64,000 nucleotides of DNA from Chitinophagaceae bacterium (GTDB taxonomy: Bacteria; Bacteroidota; Bacteroidia; Chitinophagales; Chitinophagaceae): assembly GCA_026415715.1 (NCBI GenBank), contig JAOAGO010000001.1, positions 62,001-126,000 on the forward strand, written 5' to 3'. The stretch's first letter is position 1, and each line of letters opens with the position of its first letter. Of the stretch, positions 39,848 to 49,865 are shown piece by piece. The notes under the pieces are model-generated. The model was not told the origin of the DNA, did no database searches, and saw only the letters and a list, made by a program, of their open reading frames with translations. The position numbers were made by a program, and so were the translations under genes.

Positions 39848-41407
39848 TTATCTGCGCTGACGTCTTGTTTTGAAATATTGTCCGGTTTTGCGCTTGTTGC
39901 CTTCGGGACTGCCCATGCGGTTCATGGCGCAGCGGAAGCCCAGCGTGCTGAGTGACTGGTCTTCTTCAAGGAAACGACGGGTGCCGGGACTCAGCCAGTA
40001 AGGTAAATCATTCCAGCTACCGCCTTTATACACTTTTGATTTTTCGGGATGAATCAGCGTGGTTACGCCATAACCGTAATAGGCCTGAGAAAGTGAGTCG
40101 CCGTCCAGGTAATCAATCACATTGCCGCGCTGATAATTCCGGCGGTGACGGCTTTCTTCATCGGTTACGTCAACCATCTTCATCCGGCCAAGGCTGTCTT
40201 TTTCATATCGGGTTGCCGGATCCATGGAGGTAGGATCGGCCAGATATAATTTTTTATAGCGGTTTCCGCGGAAGGGGGCAGGCATATCATCAAAATCCAG
40301 TAATGAAAGGGGCCGGTAGGTGTCTTCCACCCACTCGCTTACATTTCCGGCCATGTTGTACAAGCCGAATCCGTTCGGATAGAAAGATTGAACCGGCGCC
40401 GTGTAAAAGGCACGGTCGTTTAAGCCCCCGGCCACACCGGCATTGTCGCCTGAATGTCTTTTAAAGTTGGCCAGAAAAGTTCCCTGCCAGCTGCCTCTGC
40501 GGGTATCTCTCAGGCCGTTTACATTTTGAGACCAGGGATAAACCTGACGGTTAGAAATCAACTCTTCACCGCGTTTTCCTTCTTTGGAACTGGGACGCGG
40601 ATTCTGATAAATCAAACCGTAGGCAGCATATTCCCATTCGGCTTCAAAAGGCAAACGATAATCCGGCAACAACAACCCCGACTCAATGGAAGCAATTGTA
40701 GATCGGGGCTCATTTTTCTTGGTTTTAATTTTTCCGGGCGGCGCCGTATAATGACCGAATAAATACGACTTGGTGGTAAAATTATTATCGCCTTGTTGTG
40801 CGCCGGGTTTGAGTGTATTTTTATTTATATATCCGGCCTGAATCAGCAATTTTTCATTTACGCGGTCCGTTCGCCACAGGCAGAAATCTTTGGCTTGCCG
40901 CCACGATACGCCCACAACCGGATAATCATTGAATCCGGGATGACGGAAATAATATTCTACCAACGGTTCGTTGTAGCTCAGCTCGCTTCTCCAGCAAAGC
41001 GTATCGGGTAGGGCGCCTTCCAGCACTTTGGCATATTGCGGATCCATAGGGTCAAAAACCCTGTACAGCCAGTGCAGATATTCGCGGTAGTGAACGTTTG
41101 CTACTTCCGTTTTGTCTATGTAGAATGAAGGAACAGATACGCGGCGCGGAATATTGTTCCAATCGCCCATCACATCTTCTTCGGTTTGTCCCATCGTAAA
41201 TGTTCCGCCCTGAACAAAAACCAGTCCGGGACCGGTACCTTGTTCTTTGGCTCTGGCTACTTTAAAGCCGCCTTCATTTTTGTCGTTGTAATTCCACCCT
41301 GTTACAGATGACTTGTCTTTCTTTTTGGAAAATAAACCCCCATTTTTACAGGAGCCCAGCAGGAAAATCAAGGATATCAGAAAAAACAGCTGTTTCATTC
41401 GTCGCAA
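39848..41407 (-). CDS. gldJ: Gliding motility lipoprotein GldJ
   Basis: 519 residues. A lipoprotein signal peptide ends in LGSC with Cys20. The remainder is a formylglycine-generating-enzyme-like fold: GPGLVFVQGGTFTMGQTEED, YIDKTEVANVHYREYLHWLY, YPVVGVSWRQAKDFCLW, AGNVSEWVEDTY, KVYKGGSWNDLPYWL, STLGFRCAMN. The start TGWNYNDKNEGGF and SUMF1-like architecture are typical of GldJ; GldK is similar but has a different N-terminus. Divergent porU and the following porV make the synteny known from Flavobacterium johnsoniae, supporting GldJ. It forms part of the periplasmic ring of the type IX system. Confidence 0.9.
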   Translation of the reverse strand: MRRMKQLFFLISLIFLLGSCKNGGLFSKKKDKSSVTGWNYNDKNEGGFKVARAKEQGTGPGLVFVQGGTFTMGQTEEDVMGDWNNIPRRVSVPSFYIDKTEVANVHYREYLHWLYRVFDPMDPQYAKVLEGALPDTLCWRSELSYNEPLVEYYFRHPGFNDYPVVGVSWRQAKDFCLWRTDRVNEKLLIQAGYINKNTLKPGAQQGDNNFTTKSYLFGHYTAPPGKIKTKKNEPRSTIASIESGLLLPDYRLPFEAEWEYAAYGLIYQNPRPSSKEGKRGEELISNRQVYPWSQNVNGLRDTRRGSWQGTFLANFKRHSGDNAGVAGGLNDRAFYTAPVQSFYPNGFGLYNMAGNVSEWVEDTYRPLSLLDFDDMPAPFRGNRYKKLYLADPTSMDPATRYEKDSLGRMKMVDVTDEESRHRRNYQRGNVIDYLDGDSLSQAYYGYGVTTLIHPEKSKVYKGGSWNDLPYWLSPGTRRFLEEDQSLSTLGFRCAMNRMGSPEGNKRKTGQYFKTRRQRR

Positions 41408-41566
41408 TTTTTTATAAAATGATGATTTGGAATAATTTTAACGGTAACTTTTATGATTTATTGTTTAAAATCCGGCCAAAAATTGGATAACCGAACAGCG
41501 AAAATACAGAGTTTTGGTTTAAAATGGGGAATTTACGTTTTTTTAAGAACTGATTACCGGAGAAAA

Positions 41567-44500
41567 ATGCTGAAAACAGCAGCGTTTCTCTTTGCTTACT
41601 TATGCCTGATAGTATCAGAAAAAATTGAAGCCCAACGCCAGTATGCGGCTTCATCGGTTCTGGCTTCGGGCCGGTGGTACAAAATCAGTGTGCAAAAACC
41701 GGGCATTTACAAGATTGATGTCGGTTTTTTACGCAGCATGGGAATTTCGGGTGCCGTTTCATCATCCTCAATTAGGCTTTTCGGAAACGGGGGCTTTATG
41801 TTGCCCGAGGCCAATTCAGTGCCACGCCCTGATGATTTAACCGAAAATGCCATTCTGGTGGCCGATGGGGGAGACGGAATCTTAAACGGAAACGATTATT
41901 TTTTGTTTTTTGCGCACGGCCCCGACAGGTGGTTTTATGATTCGTCGGCCGGCACGTTTCGATTCAGAAAAAACCTGTACGAAACAAAATCATACTATTT
42001 CATTACGCTTGGCGGGTCAGGTAAGCGAATAAATCAGCTTCCGTTGCAGTCAGGTCCGGCCGTGACGGTTCAGGAATTTTCTGAACGGTTTTGCCATGAG
42101 CTGGATTCGGTAAATTTTTTATCCAGCGGAAAAGAATGGTATGGCGAAGAACTCTCTAACCTTCCGGGCCGCAGCCCGTCCCGTACATTTTCATTTTCTT
42201 TTGGAAATGTTGACGGTTCCTCACCCCTTCAACTCCGCCTTACGGCGGCAGGCCGATCCGTTAACCAACCCGGGCATATTGATGTATCAGTAAACAATCA
42301 ACCGGCAGGGCGGTTAACTTACCCGGCTACGGGGCCGGGGCCTTATGATTTTTTTGCCCGTGAAGTAACCGGATTTTTTAGCCATCCCAATCCGCAATCT
42401 ACCCAAATCATACGCCTTACTCATACCTCAGGCGGAATAAATGCCCAGGCATGGATTAACCGGATTGAATTGTTTTTCAGGCGCCGGCTTTCCATGTCGG
42501 GTACAAATCAGCTTCTGTTTCGGGATGTGAACACGGTAGGAAATATCCGGGCTGAATTCCGTATAGCAGATGCCTTGCCGGAAATCGAGGTATGGAATGT
42601 AACAAACCCGGTTGAACCGGTAAGAGTAACGGGAACATATCAGCAACGGGAATTTCGCTTTGTAGCCAATGCAGAGCAGCTTCGGGAATATGTTGCCTTT
42701 CATCCGCAACAATTTTTAACGCCCGTCTTTGAAGGAACTGTTGCAAATCAGAATCTTCACGGCCTGCCCCCTGCCGATTATATTATAATTACGCATCCGC
42801 TGTTTCGGCAACTTGCAGAACGCCTCGCCGAATTTCACCGGCAAAAAAGTTTACTAAGGGTAGTGGTGGTCTCAACAGAGCAGGTTTATAATGAATTCGG
42901 AAGCGGCAGCGCCGACCCTGCGGCTATTCGGGATTTTGTGAAGATGTTCTGGGATAAATATCAGGGAAACAACAGGCCGGAATTTCTCCTTCTGTTCGGA
43001 GACGCCTCTTTTGATTACAAAAACAGAATCAGCGGAAACACGCATCTGGTGCCGTGCTGGCAAAGCAAAGAATCACTTTCGCCTTTAGCTACTTTTGTTT
43101 CCGATGATTTTTTTGCTCTGCTGGACGATCACGAAGACCTCGAATCGGCCAATCCGGCACACGATCTGGATATCGGAATCGGAAGAATACCGGTTCGAAA
43201 TGCGGAAGAGGCTGCCCGTTTTGTGGATAAAATCATTTCTTATCATTCATCAAAAGCATTCGGTAACTGGCGTATGCAAAAAGCCATCATTGCCGATGAC
43301 GAAGATGCCAACCTTCATGTGCAGGATGCCGAACTGATCAGCCAGTACATTGATGCAAATTTTTCACTTTTAAACCTGAATAAAATTTATCTGGATGCGT
43401 TTCCTCAGCAAATCGGGCAATCCGGAACCCGTTATCCGGCCGCCGTTCAGGCTATTCAAAATCAGGTATTGAAAGGCGCTCTCTTTATGAATTATATCGG
43501 CCATGGGGGGCCTTATCGCCTGGCCGAAGAAACCGTTCTTGAAAAAAAACAAATTGAAGCCTGGAAAAACGGCGACCGCCTTCCGGTTTTCATTACGGCC
43601 ACTTGTGATTTTGCTCCTTTTGATAATCCTTCCGTGGCTTCACTGGGCGAGTTTTTGTTGTTGGCTTCGGGAAAAGGCGCCATTGCCCTGGTCACCACCA
43701 CCCGCCTGGTTTTTGCATCCAGCAACCGGAATATGAATTATCATTTTATGCGCCTTGCCACTGCAAAAGATGCTTCGGGGAATTATAAAGCGCTGGGCGC
43801 CTCTTTACGGGAAACCAAAAATTTTGTGATTCAGAATACAGGCGATATAGAAAATGCCAGAAAGTTTACGCTGCTTGGCGATCCGGGTCTGATTCCCGCA
43901 TTTCCAAAGCATGAAATCAAAGTCACGGCTATTAACGGACGTAACACATCGCTGGAGGATACGCTGAGTGCTTCGGAATTCGTAAGAATAGAAGGTGAAA
44001 TCAGGGATAGCAGAGGGCAGCTGATGAATCAATTCAACGGCCGGGCCAGTACCGTAATTTATGAAAAAGAACAAACTTTGTCCACCTTGGGAAATGATCC
44101 GGGCAGCCAACCCATGCATTATCCGGCTCGTCAGGTTGTGGTTTTTCAGGGCAAAGCGGCTGTGCAGAACGGAAAATTTTTCATTGAATTCAAAATTCCG
44201 AAAGATATTGATTATCGTTACGGAAAAGGCAAAATCAGCGTTTATGCCTCCAACGAAGAAACCGATGCAGGAGGTTCGTTCGGAGACTTTCTGATTGGTG
44301 GAACGACGGCCGATTCGTCGGGCGACAAAGAAGGGCCGATTGTACGATTATATCTGAATGACGAAAAATTCATTAACGGGGGAATTACCAATGAAACCCC
44401 GGTTTTTGTTGCCACACTGGAAGACAGTTCCGGTATCAATACCACAGGCATCGGTATCGGACATGATATTTTATTGACCCTGGATAACGACAACAACAAA

Positions 44501-44983
44501 ACTTTTGTATTAAACTCATTTTATGAAAGCGATCTCAACAACTTCCGGAAAGGAATGATCCGGTATCAGCTTCCGCCGCTGGAACCCGGTGAGCATTCCC
44601 TCAAACTGAAAGTATGGGATGCGCTCAATAACTCGTCAGAGGCCGAACTTCATTTTATTGTGCAGAAAGAGGAACAATTACAGATTCGAAGGGTACTCAA
44701 TTATCCCAACCCTTTTACCACATCCACCTGTTTCTGGTTTGAACACAACCAGCCCAGCATACTTATGCAGGCAACCATAGAAGTGATGACCATAACGGGT
44801 AAAATCGTAAAGACACTGAAGAAAGCATTTGTTGCAGTGGGCAATCGTTCAGATGATATTCAATGGGACGGAAGAGATGAATGGGGTAACCGGATAGGCA
44901 GGGGTGTATATTTATATCGCCTAAAGGTCAGTACTGAGACGGGTAAGAGTAAAGAAGTCATTGAAAAATTAGTTATTTTTTGA
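41567..44983 (+). CDS. porU: Type IX secretion sortase PorU
   Basis: 1138 residues from ATG 41567, selected because a signal peptide follows (LKTAAFLFAYLCLIVSEKIEAQ). An in-frame ATG at 41453 lies upstream without a signal sequence. The C25 gingipain-like domain contains DYIIITHPLFRQLAERLA, RDFVKMFWDKYQ, YIGHGGPYRL with the catalytic His, and TATCDFAPFD with the catalytic Cys. Ig-like domains follow (about 830-1040), with a FlgD/T9SS-type C-terminal segment (WDGRDEWGNRIGRGVYLYRL). PorU removes C-terminal signals of cargo and attaches them to A-LPS-like lipid; it works with PorV encoded next. Confidence 0.92.
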   Translation: MLKTAAFLFAYLCLIVSEKIEAQRQYAASSVLASGRWYKISVQKPGIYKIDVGFLRSMGISGAVSSSSIRLFGNGGFMLPEANSVPRPDDLTENAILVADGGDGILNGNDYFLFFAHGPDRWFYDSSAGTFRFRKNLYETKSYYFITLGGSGKRINQLPLQSGPAVTVQEFSERFCHELDSVNFLSSGKEWYGEELSNLPGRSPSRTFSFSFGNVDGSSPLQLRLTAAGRSVNQPGHIDVSVNNQPAGRLTYPATGPGPYDFFAREVTGFFSHPNPQSTQIIRLTHTSGGINAQAWINRIELFFRRRLSMSGTNQLLFRDVNTVGNIRAEFRIADALPEIEVWNVTNPVEPVRVTGTYQQREFRFVANAEQLREYVAFHPQQFLTPVFEGTVANQNLHGLPPADYIIITHPLFRQLAERLAEFHRQKSLLRVVVVSTEQVYNEFGSGSADPAAIRDFVKMFWDKYQGNNRPEFLLLFGDASFDYKNRISGNTHLVPCWQSKESLSPLATFVSDDFFALLDDHEDLESANPAHDLDIGIGRIPVRNAEEAARFVDKIISYHSSKAFGNWRMQKAIIADDEDANLHVQDAELISQYIDANFSLLNLNKIYLDAFPQQIGQSGTRYPAAVQAIQNQVLKGALFMNYIGHGGPYRLAEETVLEKKQIEAWKNGDRLPVFITATCDFAPFDNPSVASLGEFLLLASGKGAIALVTTTRLVFASSNRNMNYHFMRLATAKDASGNYKALGASLRETKNFVIQNTGDIENARKFTLLGDPGLIPAFPKHEIKVTAINGRNTSLEDTLSASEFVRIEGEIRDSRGQLMNQFNGRASTVIYEKEQTLSTLGNDPGSQPMHYPARQVVVFQGKAAVQNGKFFIEFKIPKDIDYRYGKGKISVYASNEETDAGGSFGDFLIGGTTADSSGDKEGPIVRLYLNDEKFINGGITNETPVFVATLEDSSGINTTGIGIGHDILLTLDNDNNKTFVLNSFYESDLNNFRKGMIRYQLPPLEPGEHSLKLKVWDALNNSSEAELHFIVQKEEQLQIRRVLNYPNPFTTSTCFWFEHNQPSILMQATIEVMTITGKIVKTLKKAFVAVGNRSDDIQWDGRDEWGNRIGRGVYLYRLKVSTETGKSKEVIEKLVIF

Positions 44984-45219
44984 ATGTTTGGATAAAAAAA
45001 ATATTTTTTTTAAAAAAAATGGATACAATATGTGGAAAATTCAATCGTTTTATTATCTTGCCGGCTGTGAAGGATGTTGATGTGAGACGTAAAATCAATA
45101 GTCAATACCTCAATTCAATATAAAACATTAACGCTATCGAGTAAATTCTACGCTTTTAAACTTTGTATTACTGATTATTAAAAATCTATTTTTACATTTA
45201 ATTATTAAACTCACAAGTG

Positions 45220-46362
45220 ATGAAACAAACTGCTTTCAAACTAACTGCTATTGCCCTGCTAACAGGAATTCTTTCTTCAAATGTATTCTCGCAGGCAAAA
45301 ATTAATGTGGTCACAACTGCTGTGCCCTTTTTGCGTATTTCACCCGATGCCCGTTCCGGCGGTATGGGAGAACTCGGTATTGCCACCTCGCCGGATGCTT
45401 ACTCCGGCGCCTGGAACGTCGGTAAAGTGGCTTTTAACGAGCAAAAAGGAGGAATCGGCCTTACTTATGTTCCCTGGTTAAGAGATGTGGTGAACGATGT
45501 ATTTCTGATGACTGCCGGCGGATTTTATAAGTTTCAGGATAACCAGGCTATCCATGCCAATATTCGTTACTTTAATCTGGGCGATATTCAATTTACCGAT
45601 GCATTGGGTAATGATTTGTCTTCCTTCAGACCCCGTGAATTCGGCGTGGAAGTCGGCTATTCCCGTAAGCTGAACAACAGGCATGGCGTGGGTATTAACC
45701 TGAAATATATCAATTCAAATCTGGCCAGCGGATTTAACGCCGGAGGCACTACTTATAAAACCGGTAGCGCCGTTGCGGCTGATTTAGGTTATTACGGAAA
45801 TGCCATGAAATCAAACGGCGACGGTTGGGCCTGGGGCGTGGTTTTATCAAATCTGGGTTCAAAAATTGCCTATACCGATAATGCCGATGCCAAGGATTTC
45901 ATTCCGGCGAATCTCGGATTCGGCGCTAACTACACGAAAAAAATCAATGCCCAGAATCAGATTTCCTTCGGCCTTGAGTTTAATAAGCTCATGGTTCCCA
46001 CACCTCCCGCCGATTCTGCAGGTCTGGTAAATTATCGTAACAAAAGCGTAATCGGAAGCTGGTTCAGTTCATTCGGCGATGCTCCAGATGGCTTTGGAGA
46101 AGAAATGAAAGAATTCAATATTTCGCTCGGAGCCGAATACTGGTACAACAATCAGTTTTGCCTGAGGGCCGGTTATCATTATGAAAATAAATTTAAAGGA
46201 AACCGTCGCTATTTCACTGCCGGACTCGGCCTGAAATACAACGTATTCGGTTTCAACTTTGCTTACCTTGTTCCCCAGGGAAGCGGCGTTACACGAAATC
46301 CCCTTTCCAACACGCTTCGTTTCTCTGCCTTGTTTGATTTGGGAACCGGAAGTAAAAAATAA
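45220..46362 (+). CDS. porV: Type IX secretion outer-membrane shuttle protein PorV
   Basis: 380 residues from ATG 45220 (the frame also has GTG at 45217). A signal peptide (LTAIALLTGILSSNVFSQ) is followed by a 14-strand FadL-like barrel. The motif LRISPDARSGGMGELGIATS and SPDAYSGAWNVGKVAF are characteristic of PorV/LptO, which shuttles cargo from translocon to PorU. It follows porU after 236 bp and ends at a strong terminator, so it is the last gene of this unit. Confidence 0.9.
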   Translation: MKQTAFKLTAIALLTGILSSNVFSQAKINVVTTAVPFLRISPDARSGGMGELGIATSPDAYSGAWNVGKVAFNEQKGGIGLTYVPWLRDVVNDVFLMTAGGFYKFQDNQAIHANIRYFNLGDIQFTDALGNDLSSFRPREFGVEVGYSRKLNNRHGVGINLKYINSNLASGFNAGGTTYKTGSAVAADLGYYGNAMKSNGDGWAWGVVLSNLGSKIAYTDNADAKDFIPANLGFGANYTKKINAQNQISFGLEFNKLMVPTPPADSAGLVNYRNKSVIGSWFSSFGDAPDGFGEEMKEFNISLGAEYWYNNQFCLRAGYHYENKFKGNRRYFTAGLGLKYNVFGFNFAYLVPQGSGVTRNPLSNTLRFSALFDLGTGSKK

Positions 46363-46399
46363 TTCATACAAACCAAAACCAAATAGTATTTTACCTAAG

Positions 46400-46420
46400 C
46401 CCCGCTCTGCGGGGTTTTTT
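46400..46420 (+). terminator. Intrinsic terminator after porV
   Basis: CCCCGC-TCT-GCGGGG (46400-46414) followed by TTTTTT: a 6-bp GC stem with 3-nt loop. It ends the porU-porV unit. Confidence 0.9.
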
Positions 46421-46645
46421 GTTTTTCGTATCATTACAAAACAAAGTATTTTGCGACCCAGGAAATATGAATCAGAAAAAGATTCGGAGCCGGCTGAGTA
46501 AACGTAATATGAGCATTTTCCTGAGAAATATTTGAAGAGGACCGGCCTGGAAAAGAGTGCCATTGAAATGGCAAAACACAAAAAGACATCAATTCAACAC
46601 AGCTAAAGAGTTTTTGAAAGCATATAATGAAATAAAATTCTCGGT

Positions 46646-47122
46646 ATGAATTTCCGCATAGGTTCCGGAATAGATTTTCACCGGTTAACCGAAGGCAGAG
46701 ACCTTTGGATTGGCGGCGTAAACATACCGCATACAAAAGGAGCCGAAGGGCACAGCGATGCAGATGTATTGTTGCATGCCATATGCGATGCCATACTCGG
46801 GGCTGTTTCGCTGGGAGATATCGGAACACATTTTCCCGACACGGATCCGGCCTATAAAAATATAGACAGCAAAATTTTACTCAGAAAAACGGTAGCATTG
46901 CTGCACGAGAAAGGATTTCAAATTGTTAATATTGACAGTACGCTTTGTTTGCAAAAGCCGAAAATCAAAGCGTATATCCCTCAAATGAAAGAAATCATTT
47001 CCGGAGTTTGCAGGATAGAACCCGATAATGTTTCCATTAAAGCTACTACCACAGAGCAGCTGGGATTTATAGGCCGTGAAGAAGGCGTTATGGCTTTTGC
47101 AACGGTACTGGTAAAGAAATAA
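46646..47122 (+). CDS. ispF: 2-C-methyl-D-erythritol 2,4-cyclodiphosphate synthase
   Basis: 158 residues, the usual size. The metal site GSGIDFHRL, then [29 protein letters not shown] and [17 protein letters not shown] are IspF signatures. It makes the cyclodiphosphate in the non-mevalonate isoprenoid pathway. It is followed after 29 bp by dut, with which it may be co-transcribed. Confidence 0.95.
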   Translation: MNFRIGSGIDFHRLTEGRDLWIGGVNIPHTKGAEGHSDADVLLHAICDAILGAVSLGDIGTHFPDTDPAYKNIDSKILLRKTVALLHEKGFQIVNIDSTLCLQKPKIKAYIPQMKEIISGVCRIEPDNVSIKATTTEQLGFIGREEGVMAFATVLVKK

Positions 47123-47151
47123 AAAATGAAAAATTTCATCAAGCGAATTTT

Positions 47152-47592
47152 ATGGAAGAAGTAAAAATAAAAATCATCAATCTTTCCGATAATCCATTGC
47201 CGGAGTATGCCACAAGCGGTTCTTCAGGTATGGACATCAGAGCCTACTTACCGGAAGATATTACATTGGAGCCCTTACAAAGAGCATTAATACCTACCGG
47301 TTTGTATATTGAATTGCCGGAAGGGTATGAAGTGCAGATACGACCCCGAAGCGGAATGGCCATAAAACAGGGCATAACCTGCCTGAATACGCCGGGTACC
47401 ATAGATGCCGATTACAGGGGAGAAATTAAAATAATTTTAATCAACCTTTCTTCCGAAAAACAAGTCATTCATTCCGGCGACCGGATAGCGCAGATGGTGG
47501 TACAAAAAGTGGAAAAGGTGAAATGGCAACCAGCAGTGGTACTGGAAAAAACACAACGCAATGAAGGCGGATTTGGTCATACCGGTAAATAA
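47152..47592 (+). CDS. dut: dUTP diphosphatase
   Basis: 146 residues with the five dUTPase motifs in order: [42 protein letters not shown] and the C-terminal [10 protein letters not shown]. It forms a trimer that hydrolyses dUTP, keeping uracil out of DNA and supplying dUMP. It overlaps the next gene by 32 bp if that gene starts at its first ATG. Confidence 0.96.
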   Translation: MEEVKIKIINLSDNPLPEYATSGSSGMDIRAYLPEDITLEPLQRALIPTGLYIELPEGYEVQIRPRSGMAIKQGITCLNTPGTIDADYRGEIKIILINLSSEKQVIHSGDRIAQMVVQKVEKVKWQPAVVLEKTQRNEGGFGHTGK

Positions 47593-48445
47593 ATATGTTC
47601 AGTTGAATATAAGGTACTTCACATTAGTGCTTTCGATTTTATTCAGCATTTCTCTTTTTTTTACTTCCTGCTGTGCATCGAAAAAAACGGCTGTTTCAGG
47701 TATTCCCGAAGATAAATCAGTACAAGATACAACCCGTAAGGAACCGGAAAGTGTAACAACGGAAGATGCTGTAGGTTCGGTACAAGCGCTTTTAAAAAAA
47801 ATCAGGGAGCATTCCATTGCCTATCATACATTTTCGGGAAAGGCAGAAGTGGATTATTTTGATACGCAAGGAAACAAATATGGCTTTCAGGCGAACATCA
47901 GAATGATGAAAGATAGTGTTTTGTGGATTTCGTTGAATGCTGTACTGGGAATTGAAGTGGCGCGAATCATGCTCACTTCCGACTCTGTGAAAATTCTGGA
48001 CAAACAAAACAAAGTTGTTATACAACGTACACAGGAGCAACTGAAAGAAATTTTTGGTCTGCCACTCAATTTACAAATACTGCAAGGCTGGCTCACCGCT
48101 ACACCACTCTCTGATGAAGCGGGAATAAACATTATTCAAAATGCTTCAGATGTAGCTATACTTCAGTTTTCGGATATGGGAAAAACACACACTTTAATTT
48201 ATGATGTTACCGGAAATTTCTGGCGGTCTGAAGAATTGAATTTCGGCACAGGGAGAAACAGTATCCGATGGATTGTGGATTATTCAGGGTATGAAAATAA
48301 AAACAATTTTTATTTCCCCCTTGATCGCAATGTCAGCATTACAGAGAATTTTCAGCGAACAATAAAAATTCGATTTAAATCATACGTTTTTAACGAAAAA
48401 TTAAGCTTCCCTTTTTCCATACCCAAAAATTATGAGAAAAATTAA
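47561..48445 (+). CDS. DUF4292 lipoprotein
   Basis: 294 residues from ATG 47561; TTG 47603 would avoid overlap with dut and give a better signal peptide. A hydrophobic stretch and lipobox precede the Cys in [10 protein letters not shown]. The mature part contains [48 protein letters not shown]: a LolB/DUF4292-like lipid-binding fold. A role in lipoprotein or LPS handling at the outer membrane is possible. The start codon is uncertain. Confidence 0.75.
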   Translation: MKADLVIPVNKYVQLNIRYFTLVLSILFSISLFFTSCCASKKTAVSGIPEDKSVQDTTRKEPESVTTEDAVGSVQALLKKIREHSIAYHTFSGKAEVDYFDTQGNKYGFQANIRMMKDSVLWISLNAVLGIEVARIMLTSDSVKILDKQNKVVIQRTQEQLKEIFGLPLNLQILQGWLTATPLSDEAGINIIQNASDVAILQFSDMGKTHTLIYDVTGNFWRSEELNFGTGRNSIRWIVDYSGYENKNNFYFPLDRNVSITENFQRTIKIRFKSYVFNEKLSFPFSIPKNYEKN

Positions 48446-48515
48446 GGGAATATAATTTAATTTGCATCACATCGTTAAATAACAATTGTTCCGTTGTGAT
48501 CAATAATTTAGTTAA

Positions 48516-49865
48516 ATGGTAAAGGAATGTTTATTCTTTTTTTTCATTGCCTTGCCGCTAATGAATCCCGTTTTTTCACAATCTGCGGATAAAGCGAAAC
48601 TGGAACAGGAGCGTAAGGAAATTCAAAAAGAACTTCAGGAAATTCAGAATATATATAATAAAATTAAAGGACAATCTAAGCAAACCCTGGGGCAATTGAA
48701 TGTACTCAACCGAAAAATTCAGCTGCAGGAACAATATCTGAATAACATAAACAGAGAAATTCACTCCATAGATGATGAAATTTACCTCACCAATCTTGAA
48801 ATTTACCGATTACAAAATCAACTGGACACTCTGAAGGCAGAATATGCCCGTTCTGTAGTTTATGCTTATAAAAACAGAAGTAACTACGACTATTTGAATT
48901 TTATTTTTTCAGCAAATAGTTTTAACGATTTCATCCGACGAATCAGTTATTTAAAAAATTACAGAGCCTACCGTCAAAAGCAAATTCAAAACATTCTGGA
49001 AACCCGTGATTTAATTGAAAAACGTAAAGAACTTCAACTGAAGAAAAGACAGGAAAAGAATCAGGTTTTGGAAAAACAAACCAAGGAAGTGGAAGAATTG
49101 GAAAAGCAGAAAAAAGAAAAAGCTGCCGTTATGGCCCGTTTAAAAGCCATGGAAAAAGATTTGAGCCAGCAGATTGCAGCCAAAAAGAAAAGAGACCGTA
49201 TGCTTCAAAATGCCATCAATGCCATTATACGACGAGAAATTGAAGCAGCACGTGCCAAAGCAAAAGCCGAAGCGGAAGCCGGACGAAAAGCAGAGGAAGA
49301 GCGAAGAAAAGCTGAAGCCAATAAAGCTGCTTCTAATACGGAGGCCGGTAATGCAACTACAACAGAAAATGCCGAAGAGAAAACCACCAAAAGATCAGGA
49401 TTAGAGAAAAAACCTGATAGCTATCTGAATCTGAATGCACGGGATGTGGAACTGAATAACAGTTTTGCCGCCAATCGTTCCCGGTTGCCCTGGCCTGTAG
49501 ATAACGGAATTGTTACGCTTCGCTACGGTTTCAATAAAATTGAAAACACATTGCTCACCTTTGATAACCCCGGAATTACAATAGCCACGCCTGCTCCCGG
49601 TGTACCCGTTAAAGCCGTGTTTGACGGAGAAGTGGTTGCCGTTTACAGTTTGGGCGACGGAAGCGTGGTTACTCTCCGACACGGAAAATATTTCACGACA
49701 TACAGTAATCTGAGCAGCGTAATGGTATCTAAAGGAATGACTGTAAAAACCGGTCAACAAATCGGCAAAGCGGGAAGAGATGATGAGGGAACCGGAGGGC
49801 AAATTGATTTTATTTTGATGATTGAAACCCGGAATGTAGATCCATTGCCCTGGCTGCGACGTTAA
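48516..49865 (+). CDS. EnvC/NlpD-like coiled-coil protein with degenerate LytM domain
   Basis: 449 residues. Signal peptide (1-22), then two long coiled coils (about 25-115 and 155-290) with a short helical break, an Ala/Lys/Glu-rich linker and a LytM/M23-like end (about 325-449, APGVPVKAVFDGEVVAVY, SLGDGSVVTLRHGKYFTTYS, SVMVSKGMTVKTGQQIGKAG). The metal motifs are changed: the GxDIA position reads GITIA, and HxH reads GQIDF. Like E. coli EnvC it should therefore activate a murein amidase rather than cut peptidoglycan. It may act in cell division. Confidence 0.82.
   Translation: MVKECLFFFFIALPLMNPVFSQSADKAKLEQERKEIQKELQEIQNIYNKIKGQSKQTLGQLNVLNRKIQLQEQYLNNINREIHSIDDEIYLTNLEIYRLQNQLDTLKAEYARSVVYAYKNRSNYDYLNFIFSANSFNDFIRRISYLKNYRAYRQKQIQNILETRDLIEKRKELQLKKRQEKNQVLEKQTKEVEELEKQKKEKAAVMARLKAMEKDLSQQIAAKKKRDRMLQNAINAIIRREIEAARAKAKAEAEAGRKAEEERRKAEANKAASNTEAGNATTTENAEEKTTKRSGLEKKPDSYLNLNARDVELNNSFAANRSRLPWPVDNGIVTLRYGFNKIENTLLTFDNPGITIATPAPGVPVKAVFDGEVVAVYSLGDGSVVTLRHGKYFTTYSNLSSVMVSKGMTVKTGQQIGKAGRDDEGTGGQIDFILMIETRNVDPLPWLRR

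Noticed and set aside
39701-39955. An 84-codon plus-strand ORF before gldJ
   Set aside because: Its second half is antisense to the well-supported gldJ gene, and its composition shows no protein-like pattern or family.
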